Below are positions 1 to 11,600 of a stretch of 64,000 bases of DNA, piece after piece (the stretch's first letter is position 1; every line of letters begins with the position of its first letter). The position numbers and the translations under genes were made by a program. The stretch is from Diplocarpon mali. Its lineage: Eukaryota; Ascomycota; Leotiomycetes; Helotiales; Drepanopezizaceae. Location: positions 1 through 64,000 of the forward strand of contig JAENRP010000207.1 of assembly GCA_024741835.1 (NCBI GenBank), read 5' to 3'. The notes below the pieces were generated by a model, which did not search any database, was not told the origin of the DNA, and saw nothing but the letters and a program-made list of their open reading frames with translations.

Positions 1-2
1 TA

Positions 3-2228
3 GACTAAAGTAAAGAGTATATATTTATTAAGTATATTAAATAGATAATAAAATAATAGATAGTATATGCGCTAGATCTAAGGCGAGTAATTATATCCTT
101 AATAGTTGAGTTCGACGAATCTCGAAATAGGAAAGAGCTATCCTTAAAGCTTTATATACTTAGAGATTCGCAAGGTATACCACTTGATAGTAATACTATT
201 AAGCCGAACTAATAACCCCTTTCTCTTAGCTTAAGCATATTAAGCATACTTGCTAATCGACAACCTATTAGTCGCCTAAAGGCCGAATAGACTATTCCTA
301 TTATTTGCAAACTGCTTAAAGTATAAAATAACTTTAATATTATTATCCTTTTAATTAAAGTACCTATAGTAAAGGATATTCCCGAAATAGGTATAAGTAA
401 TAATAAGCCTTTACTATTAGAAAGCGGTTCCTTAAATAATAAGCTTATAGAACCTATAGCCGAACCTACGCCTTTAAAGAGGAATAGAGACTTAGAACTA
501 AAAGATACCTTAGATAAACGCAAGTCTAAGTGTATTTAAGCTATAATAGCGCATAGGATCTACGAGCTCGAACTCTAATAGAGCTTTAATAAAGATAATG
601 CGTTCTTAGCCGCTAGGGAGATAATGAAAATCTCTCTTTTAAAGATATATAATAAAGCTGTTAATAACTTAGAGAATAGAGTAGTATAGAATGAGGCAAT
701 CTAAGAGGAGATAAGCTCTCTTATTACAAATAGTATATAGATAGAGGAACTAATGCTAAAGGATATGAACCTAGTATTAATAAAGTGGGTCTTTATAATT
801 AAGATATATATAAATAGGACCTTAGAATATTATAAGGTAAGGCTTATAGCTAGGGGCTTCTCCTAATAGTATAGAGAAGACTACTTTAATACATTTGCGC
901 TAATAGTTCGCATAGATACCCTTTGCATATTTATAGTAATAGTAGCTGCTAAGGACCTTAAATGCAAATAGTATAATATTAAAAATGCATTTACTAAAGC
1001 GATTATAAAAGAACGGATTTTTCTCTCTTAACCTAACGGTATTCTTATACGCGCTGGCCACTCCCTTTATATACTCTATAGTATCTATAGGCTTAAATAA
1101 TCAGCCTATAATTAGAACCTCTTATATAGCTCTGCTTTAATAGAAATAGGATTCGTTTAAAGCCTAGCTAACCCTTGTCTATTTACTTATACTAAGCGTA
1201 GAATCAAGTTGCTACTATATATCGATAATATTACTATAGCTGCGAAAATAACTACTCAATTAGATTGGTTCTTTATAATAATTTAGAAACGTTTTAATAC
1301 TAAGGATCTAAGGGGAATTTATAAGATCCTTAGCATTTGCATTATAAGGAACCGCTCCACTTAAGAACTCTAATTAGATTAAGAGTAGTATATTAAAAAG
1401 ATCTTAGACTAAATAGGACTCTCTACTTATACTCCTAACTTTAAGCCAAAGCGTACTCCAATCGAAGGAAAGTATAATAAGTTAGAGCCTATTAATGAAA
1501 ATAAGTAGAAAGGAGATTTAAAGAAGTACTAATAGGATATTAGAGCGATTATATATATTATAGTATATATAAGACCAGATATTACCTTTATCACTAGGCA
1601 ACTTAGTTAGAACTTAAAGGATCTAACGATTTAATATAAGAATGCAGTCAAGCGACTTAAAAGGTACCTTCGATCGATAATCATATAAAAGGTAAGATAT
1701 AGACTAACGAAATATATAAGCGCAAAGCTTAAGGTATATACTAATTCCAATTAGGCAAATATAAAAGGTTGGAAAAGTATATTTAGAAGTATAGCAGTAC
1801 TATATAGTAGACCTATATTATAAAGAAGTAAAAAGCAGAAATCAATAGCTACTATAAGCACTAAGGCCGAATATATATCAATATTATCAAATTGCAAGCA
1901 AGGATTATAGATCGCCTAAGTTTTAAAAGATATAAGTTTTATTAAGTATATTAAATAAGATAGGAATTATATTAATCTTTAAATAGATAATATAAGAGCG
2001 ATTGCACTTGCTAAGAATCTATACTTATATAAGCGATTAAAATATATTAATATTGCCTATTACTTTATCCGCAACCTTATTATAAAGAATAAGTTATCGA
2101 TTACCTATATCCTAATCGATTGAATAGTAGCAGATAGATTTATAAAGCTACTAGAGATAGTTGTAAAGTTTAAAGCGTTTAAAGATATACTAAAGTTATA
2201 GAAGATAATAGGGGCTTAGTAGGCTTAA
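3..2228 (+). pseudogene. Copia-1a pol fragment: integrase C-terminus, reverse transcriptase, RNase H
   Basis: One reading frame runs from base 3 to the TAA at 2,226-2,228 without a frameshift, broken only by TAG and TAA codons at former Gln and Trp positions. Visible copia landmarks in order are a K-W-V-F motif at 783, an N-A-F-T-K-A motif near 985, the polymerase core Y-I-D-N at 1,218-1,229 (normally Y-V-D-D), and near 1,985-2,080 the RNase H end with D-N-x-x-A-I-A-L-A-K and K-Y-I-N-I. The second catalytic Asp of the core reads Asn here and in all sister copies. In life the enzyme would copy element RNA into cDNA inside virus-like particles. Confidence 0.9.
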
Positions 2229-2232
2229 GGAC

Positions 2233-2385
2233 GACTCCTAGGCCCGCCTTACGAGTTAAGTTATATAGTCTTATAAAGGAAAGTTTTTAAATCGACTCCT
2301 AGGCCTAAATTGCAAGTCAAGTTATATAGTCTTATAAAGGAATATCTTTTAAGAAATTTGACTCTTAGTCCTGCCTTATAAGTAA
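2233..2385 (+). repeat. Three palindromic GC-rich units after pol (Copia-1a)
   Basis: Units lie at about 2,233-2,258, 2,294-2,319 and 2,360-2,385, each of the type GACTCCTAGGCC ... GAGT. They are spaced 61-66 bp and separated by a repeated spacer (TATAGTCTTATAAAGGAA). They follow the pol stop and are not in the pol frame, so here they lie in the 3' untranslated region. The same trio occurs in all four Copia-1 copies. Confidence 0.85.
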
Positions 2386-2521
2386 AATTAGTGATTTTAA
2401 TAGAGGTTGCTATTAATTGATTGTTTTTAATTTAAAGAGATACTTAAGAGTTGGATTAGTGCAAAAGGATAGTTATTATTTTCCTAACTGCAGGTCAATC
2501 GAAGTAAGGTCTAAGTAGGGG

Positions 2522-2716
2522 TATTAAGATAGGTAATATAGCTATTACTTTAATATATTATTATATAACCTTACTGCTTAGTTAATAGGATATTAATATA
2601 TATATAACTATAGGGAAGAAAGGGGTAACCTTCCTTCCTTAACTCTTACTAATATATCGACTATCGACCTCTAGAAGTTTCTTATACCTACTGCGCCGAC
2701 TTACTTAAGCTCAATA
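2522..2716 (+). repeat. Copia-1a 3' LTR (195 bp)
   Basis: It runs from TATTAAGATAGG (ancestral TGTTGAGATGGG) to CTCAATA (ancestral CTCAACA). The length is exactly 195 bp in all seven Copia-1 LTRs here. Both TG...CA termini have decayed to TA. Confidence 0.93.
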
Positions 2717-3948
2717 ATAATAGACTATATCTTTTCTATACTCTAGACCTAGCTTATTATCTTTAATAAGCTTTGCCTAAGTCTGCTAAGACTAAGTAAG
2801 AGCCTAGTAGTAAACTGACTATAGAAACTTTATAATTGCAAAGGAGCCTTAAACCTCCGGGATTTTATAAGTTCGTACTTCTTAGTAGATCTCCCTAAAG
2901 CTAGCAAGCTAGGTCTTCGGGTCCACTTTGCTACTCCTTATTTCAAAGAGCTTAGTATTATAGTCTTTCCGAATTGATTCTATTATACTAACCTTAGAGG
3001 GGGCTAATTCCTTGCGCAGATGCTCCACGATCTATTAAATTAATAGTTTCCCTACTTCCTTATAGTTATATTATACTACTCAAAGCAGCGTAGGGTATAC
3101 TATCTTAGTAATCCAATAGTATAACTAAGTATAAGAGCTCCTATTCCTTTTCCACATTTCTATTATAAGATTATATTATATTACCGCCATTTTATACTCC
3201 AGCTCTACATCTTTAGCTATTATCTTCGCAGGTAGTAGTAGAGCTGGCGTTTGTTAATCGGTAGCTTCCTACTATTAGTATAACTTATAGTAGCTTTACA
3301 ATACTTTCTAGTCCTATCCTTCTATAATTTTTTCAAGCTGCAGCGGTTCTATCTCTAGATCTAGTAGGTATAAAGCTTTATTCTTATAGAGCGGAGCTTA
3401 GTTTCCCGTCTCTATAGCATATAGTTTAAGGTTATTAACCTGTCTTAGCTTCTCTATATACTTCTAAAGGCGCAGAAATTCAGCTTAAAACTCTAGCTTA
3501 GTATACTAAATGCGCTATGACTTCTTATCCTAGAGTATAACTCCATTAGAGCTAAGCTCCTAAGCTTCTTTTTACTAGTATTCGCTTATATTGACTAGGA
3601 TAGTAGGAAGTATAGTATTAGTTGGCTAGGAGCGTTAGAACGTTAAGTCAGGTCGTATAACGCGTATAAGCGAAGAAGAATAGATGAAAAATAGTAGTAA
3701 AACCTCTTTAAGAAGCCTTTAAATACAGTGGATTTTTAATCGTTTGCTCCTAAGAGTTGCGAGTAGTACTGATAACTATCGTACTATATTTAAAGGTGGA
3801 TTCTCAGTAGTAGCAGAAGCTTGTAAAATCCTACTTTAACTATATACCTAAGCTCCTTTTATAAAAGTGCTCCGTGGCCACTTTAGGGGTATATTACATA
3901 AGCCAGTCCTCAGAGGCCTCAGTGCCTGAGGCTCCTTATGGCGCAACA
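2717..3948 (-). mobile_element. Element D, 5' end of a minus-strand LTR element (probably copia type)
   Basis: On the minus strand this stretch starts at 3,948 with TGTTGCGCC, a typical LTR start. It carries a GC-rich inverted repeat (GCCTCAGGCACTGAGGC) and a TATA-like CTTTTATAAAAGG about 90 bases in, then a leader, then a gag-like frame. The right boundary is set because Copia-C2 sequence resumes at 3,949. The left part is replaced by inserted Copia-1a and continues outside the window. The LTR 3' end could not be fixed because no second copy is present. It has no clear sequence match to the other families here. Confidence 0.6.
2719..3560 (-). pseudogene. Copia-like gag remnant of element D
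   Basis: Read right to left, one frame gives a long run interrupted mostly by RIP-type stops, with motifs such as Y-N-Y-K-E-V-G-K-L, L-R-K-E-L-A-P-S-K-V and R-T-Y-K-I-P-E-V, then F-L-x-S-V-x. This order resembles the helical capsid (gag) region of Ty1/copia elements, where a W-V-x-K-T-V-like segment precedes an L-A-P-S-type segment and a Y-D-I-P-E segment. No start codon, zinc knuckle or pol is visible before Copia-1a interrupts. The assignment rests on motif resemblance only. Confidence 0.45.
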
Positions 3949-4136
3949 AGAGTATTAATTAACTTAAGAATATATACCTTTCTATTAATTTTAAGTACGT
4001 TAACTTTATAAGTGCTAATGCTAAGAGGTTGAACAGATCTATTAACTGTACTTAAGGAGGGTAGATTGTCTTAAGCAGTATAGGAAGTGAACTTAGAGAG
4101 ATTATTAAAGATATGCTTACTAGCACCTATATTATA
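3949..4136 (-). mobile_element. Copia-C2, left fragment (gag-protease junction region)
   Basis: This 188-bp piece matches 28,293-28,481 of Copia-C1 almost base for base (for example TTAATTAACTTAAGAATATA). It is minus-strand coding sequence of the old host element, upstream of the integrase part. Element D adjoins it on the left and Gypsy-A on the right. Its continuation across Gypsy-A is at 30,563. TTATA at 4,132-4,136 is the left target duplication of Gypsy-A. Confidence 0.88.
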
Positions 4137-4386
4137 TATTACGACCGCATCACGTGCACAGTTATATCACATATCGGTTAGGTGTATAAAGTCAGGTGCA
4201 CGCTAAGGTAGCAAGGTGGCTAGATCACGTGCACGCTAGTAAAGCACTTGTACTTATTCTAAAGGAGCTTTATTAAAGACTCTCTCTTCTTTATCTTTTC
4301 TTCTTAATTATATAGCATACCTCTTGAAGTAATATAGTTAGCGTTCGATTCTCGCCCTACTATATACTTTAAAGCTAATTGTAATA
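4137..4386 (+). repeat. Gypsy-A 5' LTR (250 bp)
   Basis: It starts TATTACGACCGCATCACG and ends AATTGTAATA. Against the 3' LTR, the left (outer) half is the better preserved one here, with many CpA sites kept. The right (inner) half is mutated: CTACTATATACTTTAAAGC here against CCACTGTACGCTCCAGAGC in the partner. An internal GTTCGATTCTCGCC resembles a tRNA T-arm or Pol III B box. Confidence 0.93.
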
Positions 4387-5370
4387 TAAGAAAAGATCAA
4401 CTCAACCTCTATTAAAAAGCTTAATATCTACTCCCTTTAAAATCGTTACTTCGAATTGCTTTAAGCAACTCGATCTCTTAATCTTAATACTTCTATTATA
4501 AATTGCCTTAAGCAACTTATACGTAGCGCCTAGATCTTACTAATCTAGTTTTTAAAGAAAGCTAAATAACAACCTTTAAATATAAGATTAGCTCGTTTTT
4601 TCAACCCCTTACGTACTCTATTTTACAAATGGGAATTCACCTTTAAATTTAATTCAAAAAAAAAAAATTTCACTATACCCTTGCTTCGCTAGCGTAGGCT
4701 GCTGCCTAAAGCAATATAATAACTTTTCTCTTCTCAACTCTCTCCCTCCCTTATAAATACTTTATAATATATTAACCTATACTTATCGATAACTCTCCTT
4801 TTACTCTTCGAAGCTCCCTACTCCTTCCTTCCCTCGATTATAACTCGACTCTTCGAAAAACCCTCCTTACGAATAAGTCATCGACCTTCTCTATACTCCC
4901 CATCGACCTATACTTATCGACAACTCTTCTTATACTCTTCGAAGCTCCTTACCTTTTCGAAGCTCCTTACTCCTTCCTTCGAAACACTTGGGTACGAAAC
5001 TAAAGGATTTATACCTATATATATACATAGAGACTTAGTTAGCCTTAATAGGTTATACTATACTATTAGAGACTAGGTCAACTTTAGTAGAATAATAAGT
5101 TTTAGATCCTTAGACCTTACTTCCTTAGATTTGTACTATACCTTTAGACAACCTTATTGCAACTCCTAATTAGTAAAGAGATATGATCCTAAAGTAAAAC
5201 CTTCTTCCTTAAAATCTATAAACTTATAATACCTTAATATATACTCTATTAAAAGGCTTTAAGAACGTATATAGCTCTGCTTATATTAATCTTCTCCCTT
5301 TTAAATAGGTTACTATTTAGTATTAGGTCCCTTTAAACTAAACTAAATAATATAAAGAGAGTTAGTACTT
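4387..5370 (+). other. Gypsy-A 5' leader, no gene
   Basis: About 1 kb lies between the 5' LTR and the gag ATG with no coding sequence I can support. It contains an A12 run near 4,662 and a partly duplicated segment: CCTATACTTATCGA, a stretch with CTCTTCGAAGCTCC, then ACTCCTTCCTTC occur at about 4,769-4,835 and again at 4,910-4,980. I could not identify a convincing primer-binding site directly after the LTR (it begins TAAGAAAAGATC). Confidence 0.7.
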
Positions 5371-6780
5371 ATGACCTTTAATCTTATACTACTTAAGAGA
5401 AGTGAAAGGTTAACTGCACCTCTACTACTAGGCCTTACTACTACTAGTTCTATAGGCCTTATTGCTAACCCTAGTCCTAAAGATATTCCCTCTCCTAAGC
5501 CTACTTAAGAAGAAACCTCCCCTAGTACCGATTTCACTCTCGGTCCTAGCCTGCGAGTAGATTCTCGAAATACCCTATTACCGTCGATTGAAGTTAAGGA
5601 AGAAGATATACTCTCCTTAAAGACGTCTACCCTTATTATATCGGCCCCTCTCTTTTCAGCTGCTTAGCAAGCCGAAATTGCAAACCTTATTAGTGCTGCT
5701 ATAGCTGCTGCTCTTTAAAATAATACTACTGCCCCTTCTTCCTTAAATGCTAGCCCTTAGAATACTCAGTCCCTTACCGCCGACTTATTACCTCCCTTAG
5801 ACTACTACCTTTTAATCATCCGACCTTTAGTCCTAGCTATTAACCCTTATTAAATTAAGTACCTTTAAACCCATTTTAGTAACTATTAAGGCAAAATCAC
5901 TTATAATACTTAAAAGATAGCTATAAAGGTATTTATTTAAAAGTACTTAAGTAACTTTACTTTAAAAGAGGATTAGATTACTACTTACTTTAAGTATATA
6001 ATAGGTAAAGCTTAAAACCTAATCTTATAATATATAAATCCTATCTTTACTAATAAGTTTATATATGCTGCCGATATCCTTAAGGTCTTAAATTAAAGGT
6101 TCTTTAATTATAATTATATTTAATCTGCTAAGCTTAAATATAATAGGCTAATTATAAGTTTATTATTATATAATAAGTTTTAATCTAAGTTTATTACCTT
6201 TACTATAGCTAATAAGATCGATCAGTCTTGCTAGTTCGATAACGTTTATAAAAAGGTCTCCTTAGCCTTAAAGAACGACCTTTAAGTAAAGAAGTATAAA
6301 ATGAATAATAATTATACTACTTTAAATAAGTTCTTAGCTATTGCGGACCGCAAGGCCTATAATATTAAGTAAGAAAAGGCCTATAACGCTTAATAAGTCG
6401 CCTTTGCTATCGCGTTCTCTCTCTTAAAGGACCGCGTCCTTAGCATACTAAAAAGGGAATTATAAAGACCTATAGCTATAGCTACCTTTTTAGCTTTTTG
6501 CACTTATTCCCTCTTGCTAGCGGCCTATTAAAAAGGGTCTGCCAGCCTAAAGCTGTCGTCTAATCTCTACTATAACTGTAAGGCCCTTAATTACTATACG
6601 ATAGACTGCCTTAAGCTAAAGAAGCAAAGCGAGTTTATAATAGCTAAAGTTGAGATAGAAAACGACCTACTATTAGGAAACTGCTAAATTATAGTAAAGA
6701 CTCCTACTATAGTATAAGTTATAATTTATAAAAAGACTTAGATTTTAATTCCCGCTTATTAATAAGCGGCTACTAGTTCT
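5371..6780 (+). pseudogene. Gypsy-A gag (capsid/nucleocapsid), RIP-inactivated
   Basis: An ATG at 5,371 opens a frame that continues past 6,700 with only RIP-type stops. The protein would build the virus-like particle. Near the C-terminus, at about 6,562-6,606, sits a nucleocapsid knuckle of spacing x2, x4, x4 that now reads Y-x2-C-x4-Y-x4-C: the first Cys (TGC to TAC) and the His (CAC to TAC) were both lost to RIP. A palindromic unit in frame near residues 56-63 adds T-L-G-P-S-L-R-V-D-S. The frame is -1-related to pol, which opens around 6,783. Confidence 0.85.
5535..5559 (+). repeat. Palindromic unit in Gypsy-A gag
   Basis: CACTCTCGGTCC and CCTGCGAGTAG arms read in the gag frame as T-L-G-P-S-L-R-V-D. 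A single in-frame copy near the capsid N-terminus. Confidence 0.8.
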
Positions 6781-6782
6781 TA

Positions 6783-8314
6783 ATTCTTATAAAACTAGCT
6801 TAAAATAGATCATTTATTAAAATAGTTGCCTATATTAATAATAGAGCTAATATTTTTAGTATTATTAAGACGTCTTTAGTATACCAGCTCTTTTAAAGAC
6901 TTAAGGTGAAGTTTATTAAACTGCCTAAACCGATTACCCCTACTAGCTATAATAGCCTTAAGGGAGAAACTATTTGATTTGCTATCTTACTTACCCTTAT
7001 AATCGATAGGCGATAAATAAACTCCCCTTTTCTAATTATAAGCTTAAGAGTAATTGACATTTTAATTAGTAGAAAGTTCCTAAAGTACTATAACTTTAAA
7101 TAATCCTATAGAAAAGGAAAAAATAGTATATCCTAGCCTAAGGATATGCCTATTATCCCTTACTTTAATTAACGCATATTAATCGATCTCTCGCAGCTAA
7201 TAAAACCCCTAATAGCCTAATAAGATATCGATTGTTAAGCAGCTATAATAGATACTAAGGATAAAGACCTAAGAATGGCCTAAGCCTAGCTCTTAATACT
7301 AGCAAGCAATAATACCTCGAATCCTACTTTTAGTCCCGGCCTATAAGTAAAATCTGCGAACTCGAATCCTACTCTTAGTCCTAGCCTATAAGTAGCCTCT
7401 TATAGACTTAAGGATAGCAGTTTCTTTAAAGATTTAAAAAGAGATTTAAACTATATAAAGAAGGCCTTATTAGGAGTACTAGACCCCCTGCTCCCTCTTT
7501 TAGTAAAGAGAACTGCTCCTTTAAAGATAGCTTACTAAATCAGCTTAATCTTAGCCTTAGCAATCGGCGCCCTTTACTACGGCTTTATAATTAAGGTAAG
7601 GCGAGCTATATAAGCTTAGGAACTAGCGCTTGAAGAGTTTATATTCGTAAGCTCGGTTTATAATCTAAACTAAGAAATCAATTACCGAGAATCGGCTAGG
7701 CAAGCTGAAATTAGCTCCCTTAGCCTTAGTTCGGCGCTATAAGCTAAGTATAAGAGCAACGACGAGCTAATAGACTAAAAGCTCTTGCCTTAGTATATTA
7801 AGTTCAAGAACGTCTTCAGTCGCCAGGCCTTTAATTAGCTACTAAACCCTAGGCTAGGGGTAGATTATAAAATCGAGCTAATAGGCAAGAACAACTTGAT
7901 AATTAAGCCCTTCTGCCGCCTTACTAACGAATAGCTCTTAAAGGTCAAGAGCTATATTCTTAAGAACCTATATAAAGGATTTATTAAAGCTTTAAGTTCC
8001 CCTTAGGTAGCCCTAATCCTCTTTATTAGAAAAGCTAATAGCTCCCTATATCTATATATCGATTATCAGAAACTAAACGCTTTAATAAAGAAAGACCCTT
8101 ACCTAATCCCTCTTATTAATAAGATAATAGCATATATATTGAAAGCTTATATTTTTATAAAAATCGATATATAATAAGCCTTCTACTATATTTATATATT
8201 AGCTAACGCTAAGGACCTAATTACCTTTTGCATATGTTATAAGACTTATAAATATAAGGTTTTGCTATTTAGGCTAATAAATAGGCCTACTACCTTTTAG
8301 TAGTTTATTAATAA
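6783..8314 (+). pseudogene. Gypsy-A pol, first part: protease and N-terminal reverse transcriptase
   Basis: This frame (one base back from gag) carries a protease-like stretch near 6,800-6,900, a linker with two palindromic units, then reverse transcriptase. Recognisable segments are F-I-x-A-L-S-S-P near 7,980, Y-I-D-Y-Q-K-L-N-A near 8,053-8,079, I-F-I-K-I-D-I near 8,150 and Q-F-I-N-N-I-L at the end. It is cut by Copia-B in the middle of the palm domain and resumes in register at 15,935. Stops are almost all TAA or TAG at expected Gln, Arg or Trp positions. It has no intact function. Confidence 0.88.
7325..7394 (+). repeat. Two palindromic units in the Gypsy-A protease-RT linker
   Basis: Units at 7,325-7,350 and 7,370-7,394 are both in the pol frame. 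They read N-P-T-F-S-P-G-L-x-V-K-S and N-P-T-L-S-P-S-L-x-V-A-S, where x is a RIP stop at a former Gln. Confidence 0.82.
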
Positions 8315-8319
8315 TATTC

Positions 8320-8517
8320 TGTCGTGCAGAATGGGCGGAGTCTCCACTTATTCTGGAGACCCTTTATATGACTCCTGCTAAGTCATAGACTCTCCCTTTT
8401 CTTTCCGAAGTCTCTTTACCAGATATATATTAGATAATAATACAATTAATCATCTTTATATATATTAGCGAGCCTCTTAAGCGACCTAATAAAGGCCCTC
8501 CAGCCGACTGTACTATA
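8320..8517 (+). repeat. Copia-B 5' LTR (198 bp)
   Basis: The outer start TGTCGTGCAGAATGGGCGG is intact, while the inner end CTGTACTATA is mutated from CTGCACCACA, the form kept in the 3' LTR. Confidence 0.95.
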
Positions 8518-8530
8518 GTTATAAGCCCTA
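8518..8530 (+). other. Copia-B primer-binding site (initiator tRNA-Met anticodon arm)
   Basis: GTTATAAGCCCTA abuts the LTR. Undoing one TpG-to-TpA change gives GTTATGAGCCC, the complement of the conserved GGGCUCAUAAC anticodon loop and stem of initiator tRNA-Met. Priming by a half-tRNA cut in the anticodon arm, as in Drosophila copia, is inferred. Confidence 0.75.
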
Positions 8531-8639
8531 TGAGCATTTTAATATGCTTTCTCTTTATATGCAACTGGCTAAAGGGCCTTTTAAGCTTTTAACCGACTTT
8601 TCGAGTATTTATAATGACTTAAAGGACCTTTATTTTCAA

Positions 8640-11600
8640 TTAACAAATCTCTAATTTCCGATCGAACCTTATTTGCAAACTTTATTTATATATCTAACCT
8701 TTTTTATTAGACTCTATTTAATATATCTGACTCTTTAAGCATCTCTAAGCCTTGCTTTAATACCTCTGCCTCTTAGGTAAAGTGGTTTAGTAAATATATA
8801 TTTTTTACTAAGCTTTATAATATTACTATTTTTGCTAATCTAAGACTCTTATTCAAGTCAATTATAGAGACCGAGCCTTAAGCTCCCTTTATATAAGAGC
8901 TTAAGGAATTGGAAACGGCTAACTTCTGCGTAGTATACGCGAGGTTATATAAAGAGTATATAGCGATTCTATCCAAATAGATTTACACCTGCTTTCCCTT
9001 AGGAGATCTATTAAAGGCTCCTTTTTTATAGGCTTCTTATAAGGATATTAAAGATGAGTATAAAATCCTAATAAAGGAGTACTATATATGCAAGGAAACT
9101 TGGAAGACCTAATGCAAATACTATAAGCTACTACTTAAATAGGTCTTTAAGACTGTCGATAGAACGCTCTTAGCTTCTGCGATAGCCTAAGTATAAATCC
9201 AAGCTGAGAAGCTCTCCTCTTTAATACTTAATAGAGATACTCCTATAAGTAGAACTACTACTAATAACTTATATTCTAATTTGGTGAATTAGCAACTCTT
9301 ACTCTAAGGCCTAGTATCCATTTTAAAATGTGATATTGCGCCTTTTAATAAGGCTATTTAGTCTTAGACAAGGCTCTAATACCGCGATATACTACGCTAA
9401 GGTAAGACTAAGAGAATTAATACTTAGCAGTAGATCTAGGAGTAGCAAGAGGCGTACCGCCTAGTAGAGTAATATAGTCTTCTTAAGATTAAAGGGAGAC
9501 TAGGAGTTACTGACTTTTTAGACTTAGTTATAGTAAAGATTAATCTAAGTTAGGCGACTCGCTTAAAGGAGGAAATTATTACTAATAAGCAGATAGGAAC
9601 CCTTATATAAGTACGATTTAATATAGCTAAGCCGCGCCTTAGCAGGTATTGAATCTAATAGAGCGATCGATAATAAAAGGCTAGCAGTTTTTACTACTTA
9701 AGAGTCTTTTTTAAATGCCGAAACCCCTTTGCAGGCTCTAGCGAGCAGCTCTCGAAATCGCTCTATAAGCTCTAGAAGGGAGATTAGGCCTAAGTGCCCT
9801 TATAAAGGCTTTAAAAATCACTATTAGAAGCCTTAGGACTATTGGAAACTGTTATATACTATAGATAAGCGTAAGGAAAATATAAAGGTTCTTCCCTTAT
9901 AAGAGGAGGTCCTACGAATACAAAAGGCGTTAAACGCAAGAGACTAGTTCAAGGGTCTTTAAGCATAGCTTAAGGAGAATGATATTACAGTAATAGTAAT
10001 TGATAAATTTAAAGGAAAGGCTTTAGCCTTTAAAGAGGATAGTTCAGGCGATAAAAGGGAGAACTTATTAGTCTTTATAGTAATAGATCCCTTTGCCTTT
10101 AACGCTTTTGAAGAATCGTTTAATATCTACTACCTTTTTAAGCTAGAACGCTACCTGCTCTCTTTAAATATGCTCTTTAATAATTGCGCAGCTACTTATA
10201 TTATTAATTCAAAGGATTTACTTATCGCAAGCACCTTTAAGCCTTTTAGCGACTTATAGCAATATATTAAAGCAAGTACTTTGAAACTCTTAATTATTAA
10301 GAGAGGTGATAGATATATAGTAAACTCTTTTCTATAGCATAATAGCTCTCCTATAGGGATAATGCTTTATAATATTGCTATTATAAAGGAGTTTACTACT
10401 AATATTATCTTAAAGAGGCTCTTTGCAGATAAGGGTTTTTAGTACTCTAGAGTAGACCTCATTTTACGCTTTAGGAGCATTAGAGATTCTATAAAGCAAG
10501 CTTAGTTAGAGCGTTGCTATAATCTCATTTTCTTTAAATATAAGCCTATCAACTATTTAGATCTCTTAAATATGCTTTAATATAACTTCTCTACCTTAAT
10601 AGCGTTTCCTATAGCTGAGACAACGCTTTATAATAGGTTTTAATCTAGCTATATACCTACTAGAGTATAGGATAATAATGCGTATACTTAATACCTTTGC
10701 GCTGGTTACCTAGGCGCAAAGGCTCTTTAAGCGCTAGTTAAGTGCGCTAAAGGAGTAAAGATCAAGGGAATATAGAGGCTAGAGTGCCTTATATGCGCAG
10801 TAGCGTCTGCTAGGCAAGTTATTTCTTATGCTACCTTTGAAAACCGATCTCTAAGGCCCTTCTTTAGGATCTCCTAGGATCTCTTTAACTTTTTAAATAA
10901 CTTATATAATAGTTGCTTATAGGTTCTTTTAATTAAGGATAAGTATAGCGGTATACTTTAAACATTCCTACTAAGATTAAAGGGCGGAGATATAGTTATA
11001 AAGGTCCTCTAGGCCTTTAAAGCATAAGTAAAACGCTAATATAGGCTTTCCATTTGCAAAATTAAGTAAGATAATAATACTTTAGTAATCTCCTTAAGGA
11101 AAGACTCTCTTATAAAGTACTAGAAATAGGTAAAAGAGGAAGGAATCGATTTAAAGCTTACTCCTACCTATATATATTAACCTAATAGAGGCGCGGAGCA
11201 AGTAGGAAGGAAGTTGATTAAACGCTTTATTAAAATGAGAATCTACGCCAGGCTTTTAATAAGCCTTTAGCTAGAGGTTATAGAGGCTGCTATATACCTT
11301 TATAATATCTCTTTACTTACTAGGAAGAAGATGATCTTATTAAATAAGGCTCTCTATAGTTGGTTTAAGTAGTATTTTCGATTCTATAAGCTACTGCTTA
11401 TTAAGCAGATGACAGCAAGCTTAAAGCCCGACTGGAATTGCGTTTATATATATAGCACTTATATATACCCTTTAATTAAGGAGAGAGAGGTAGGGAGGGA
11501 CCGCCGAACCTTTAAAATTGAACTATAAGGGTACCTAGGTTACTTAATTAGATATATTACCTCTAATATTTATAGAATCTGGGTTCCTATGCTTTAGTAA

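Larger units (their letters stand above)
1..2716 (+). mobile_element. Copia-1a, copia-type retrotransposon cut by the window edge
   Basis: This is the 3' part of a copia-superfamily LTR retrotransposon; its gag, protease and integrase lie left of base 1. It holds the reverse transcriptase and RNase H region, three palindromic units and a 195-bp 3' LTR ending at 2,716. It is colinear with the complete copies 1b, 1c and 1d. It sits inside minus-strand element D, whose reading frame resumes at 2,717. The 5-base target duplication predicted from its right flank is ATAAT, but the left copy is outside the window, so this cannot be confirmed. RIP stops are dense, and no part could be functional. Confidence 0.93.

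Noticed and set aside
209..523. Minus-strand open frame of 104 codons, repeated at 55,742-55,987
   Set aside because: Antisense shadow of the Copia-1 integrase C-terminus. Loss of stops on the antisense strand is common when RIP makes TAA and TAG on the sense strand.
4351..4370. Possible tRNA gene in the Gypsy-A LTR
   Set aside because: Only a T-arm-like stretch is visible. No acceptor, D or anticodon arm could be folded around it.
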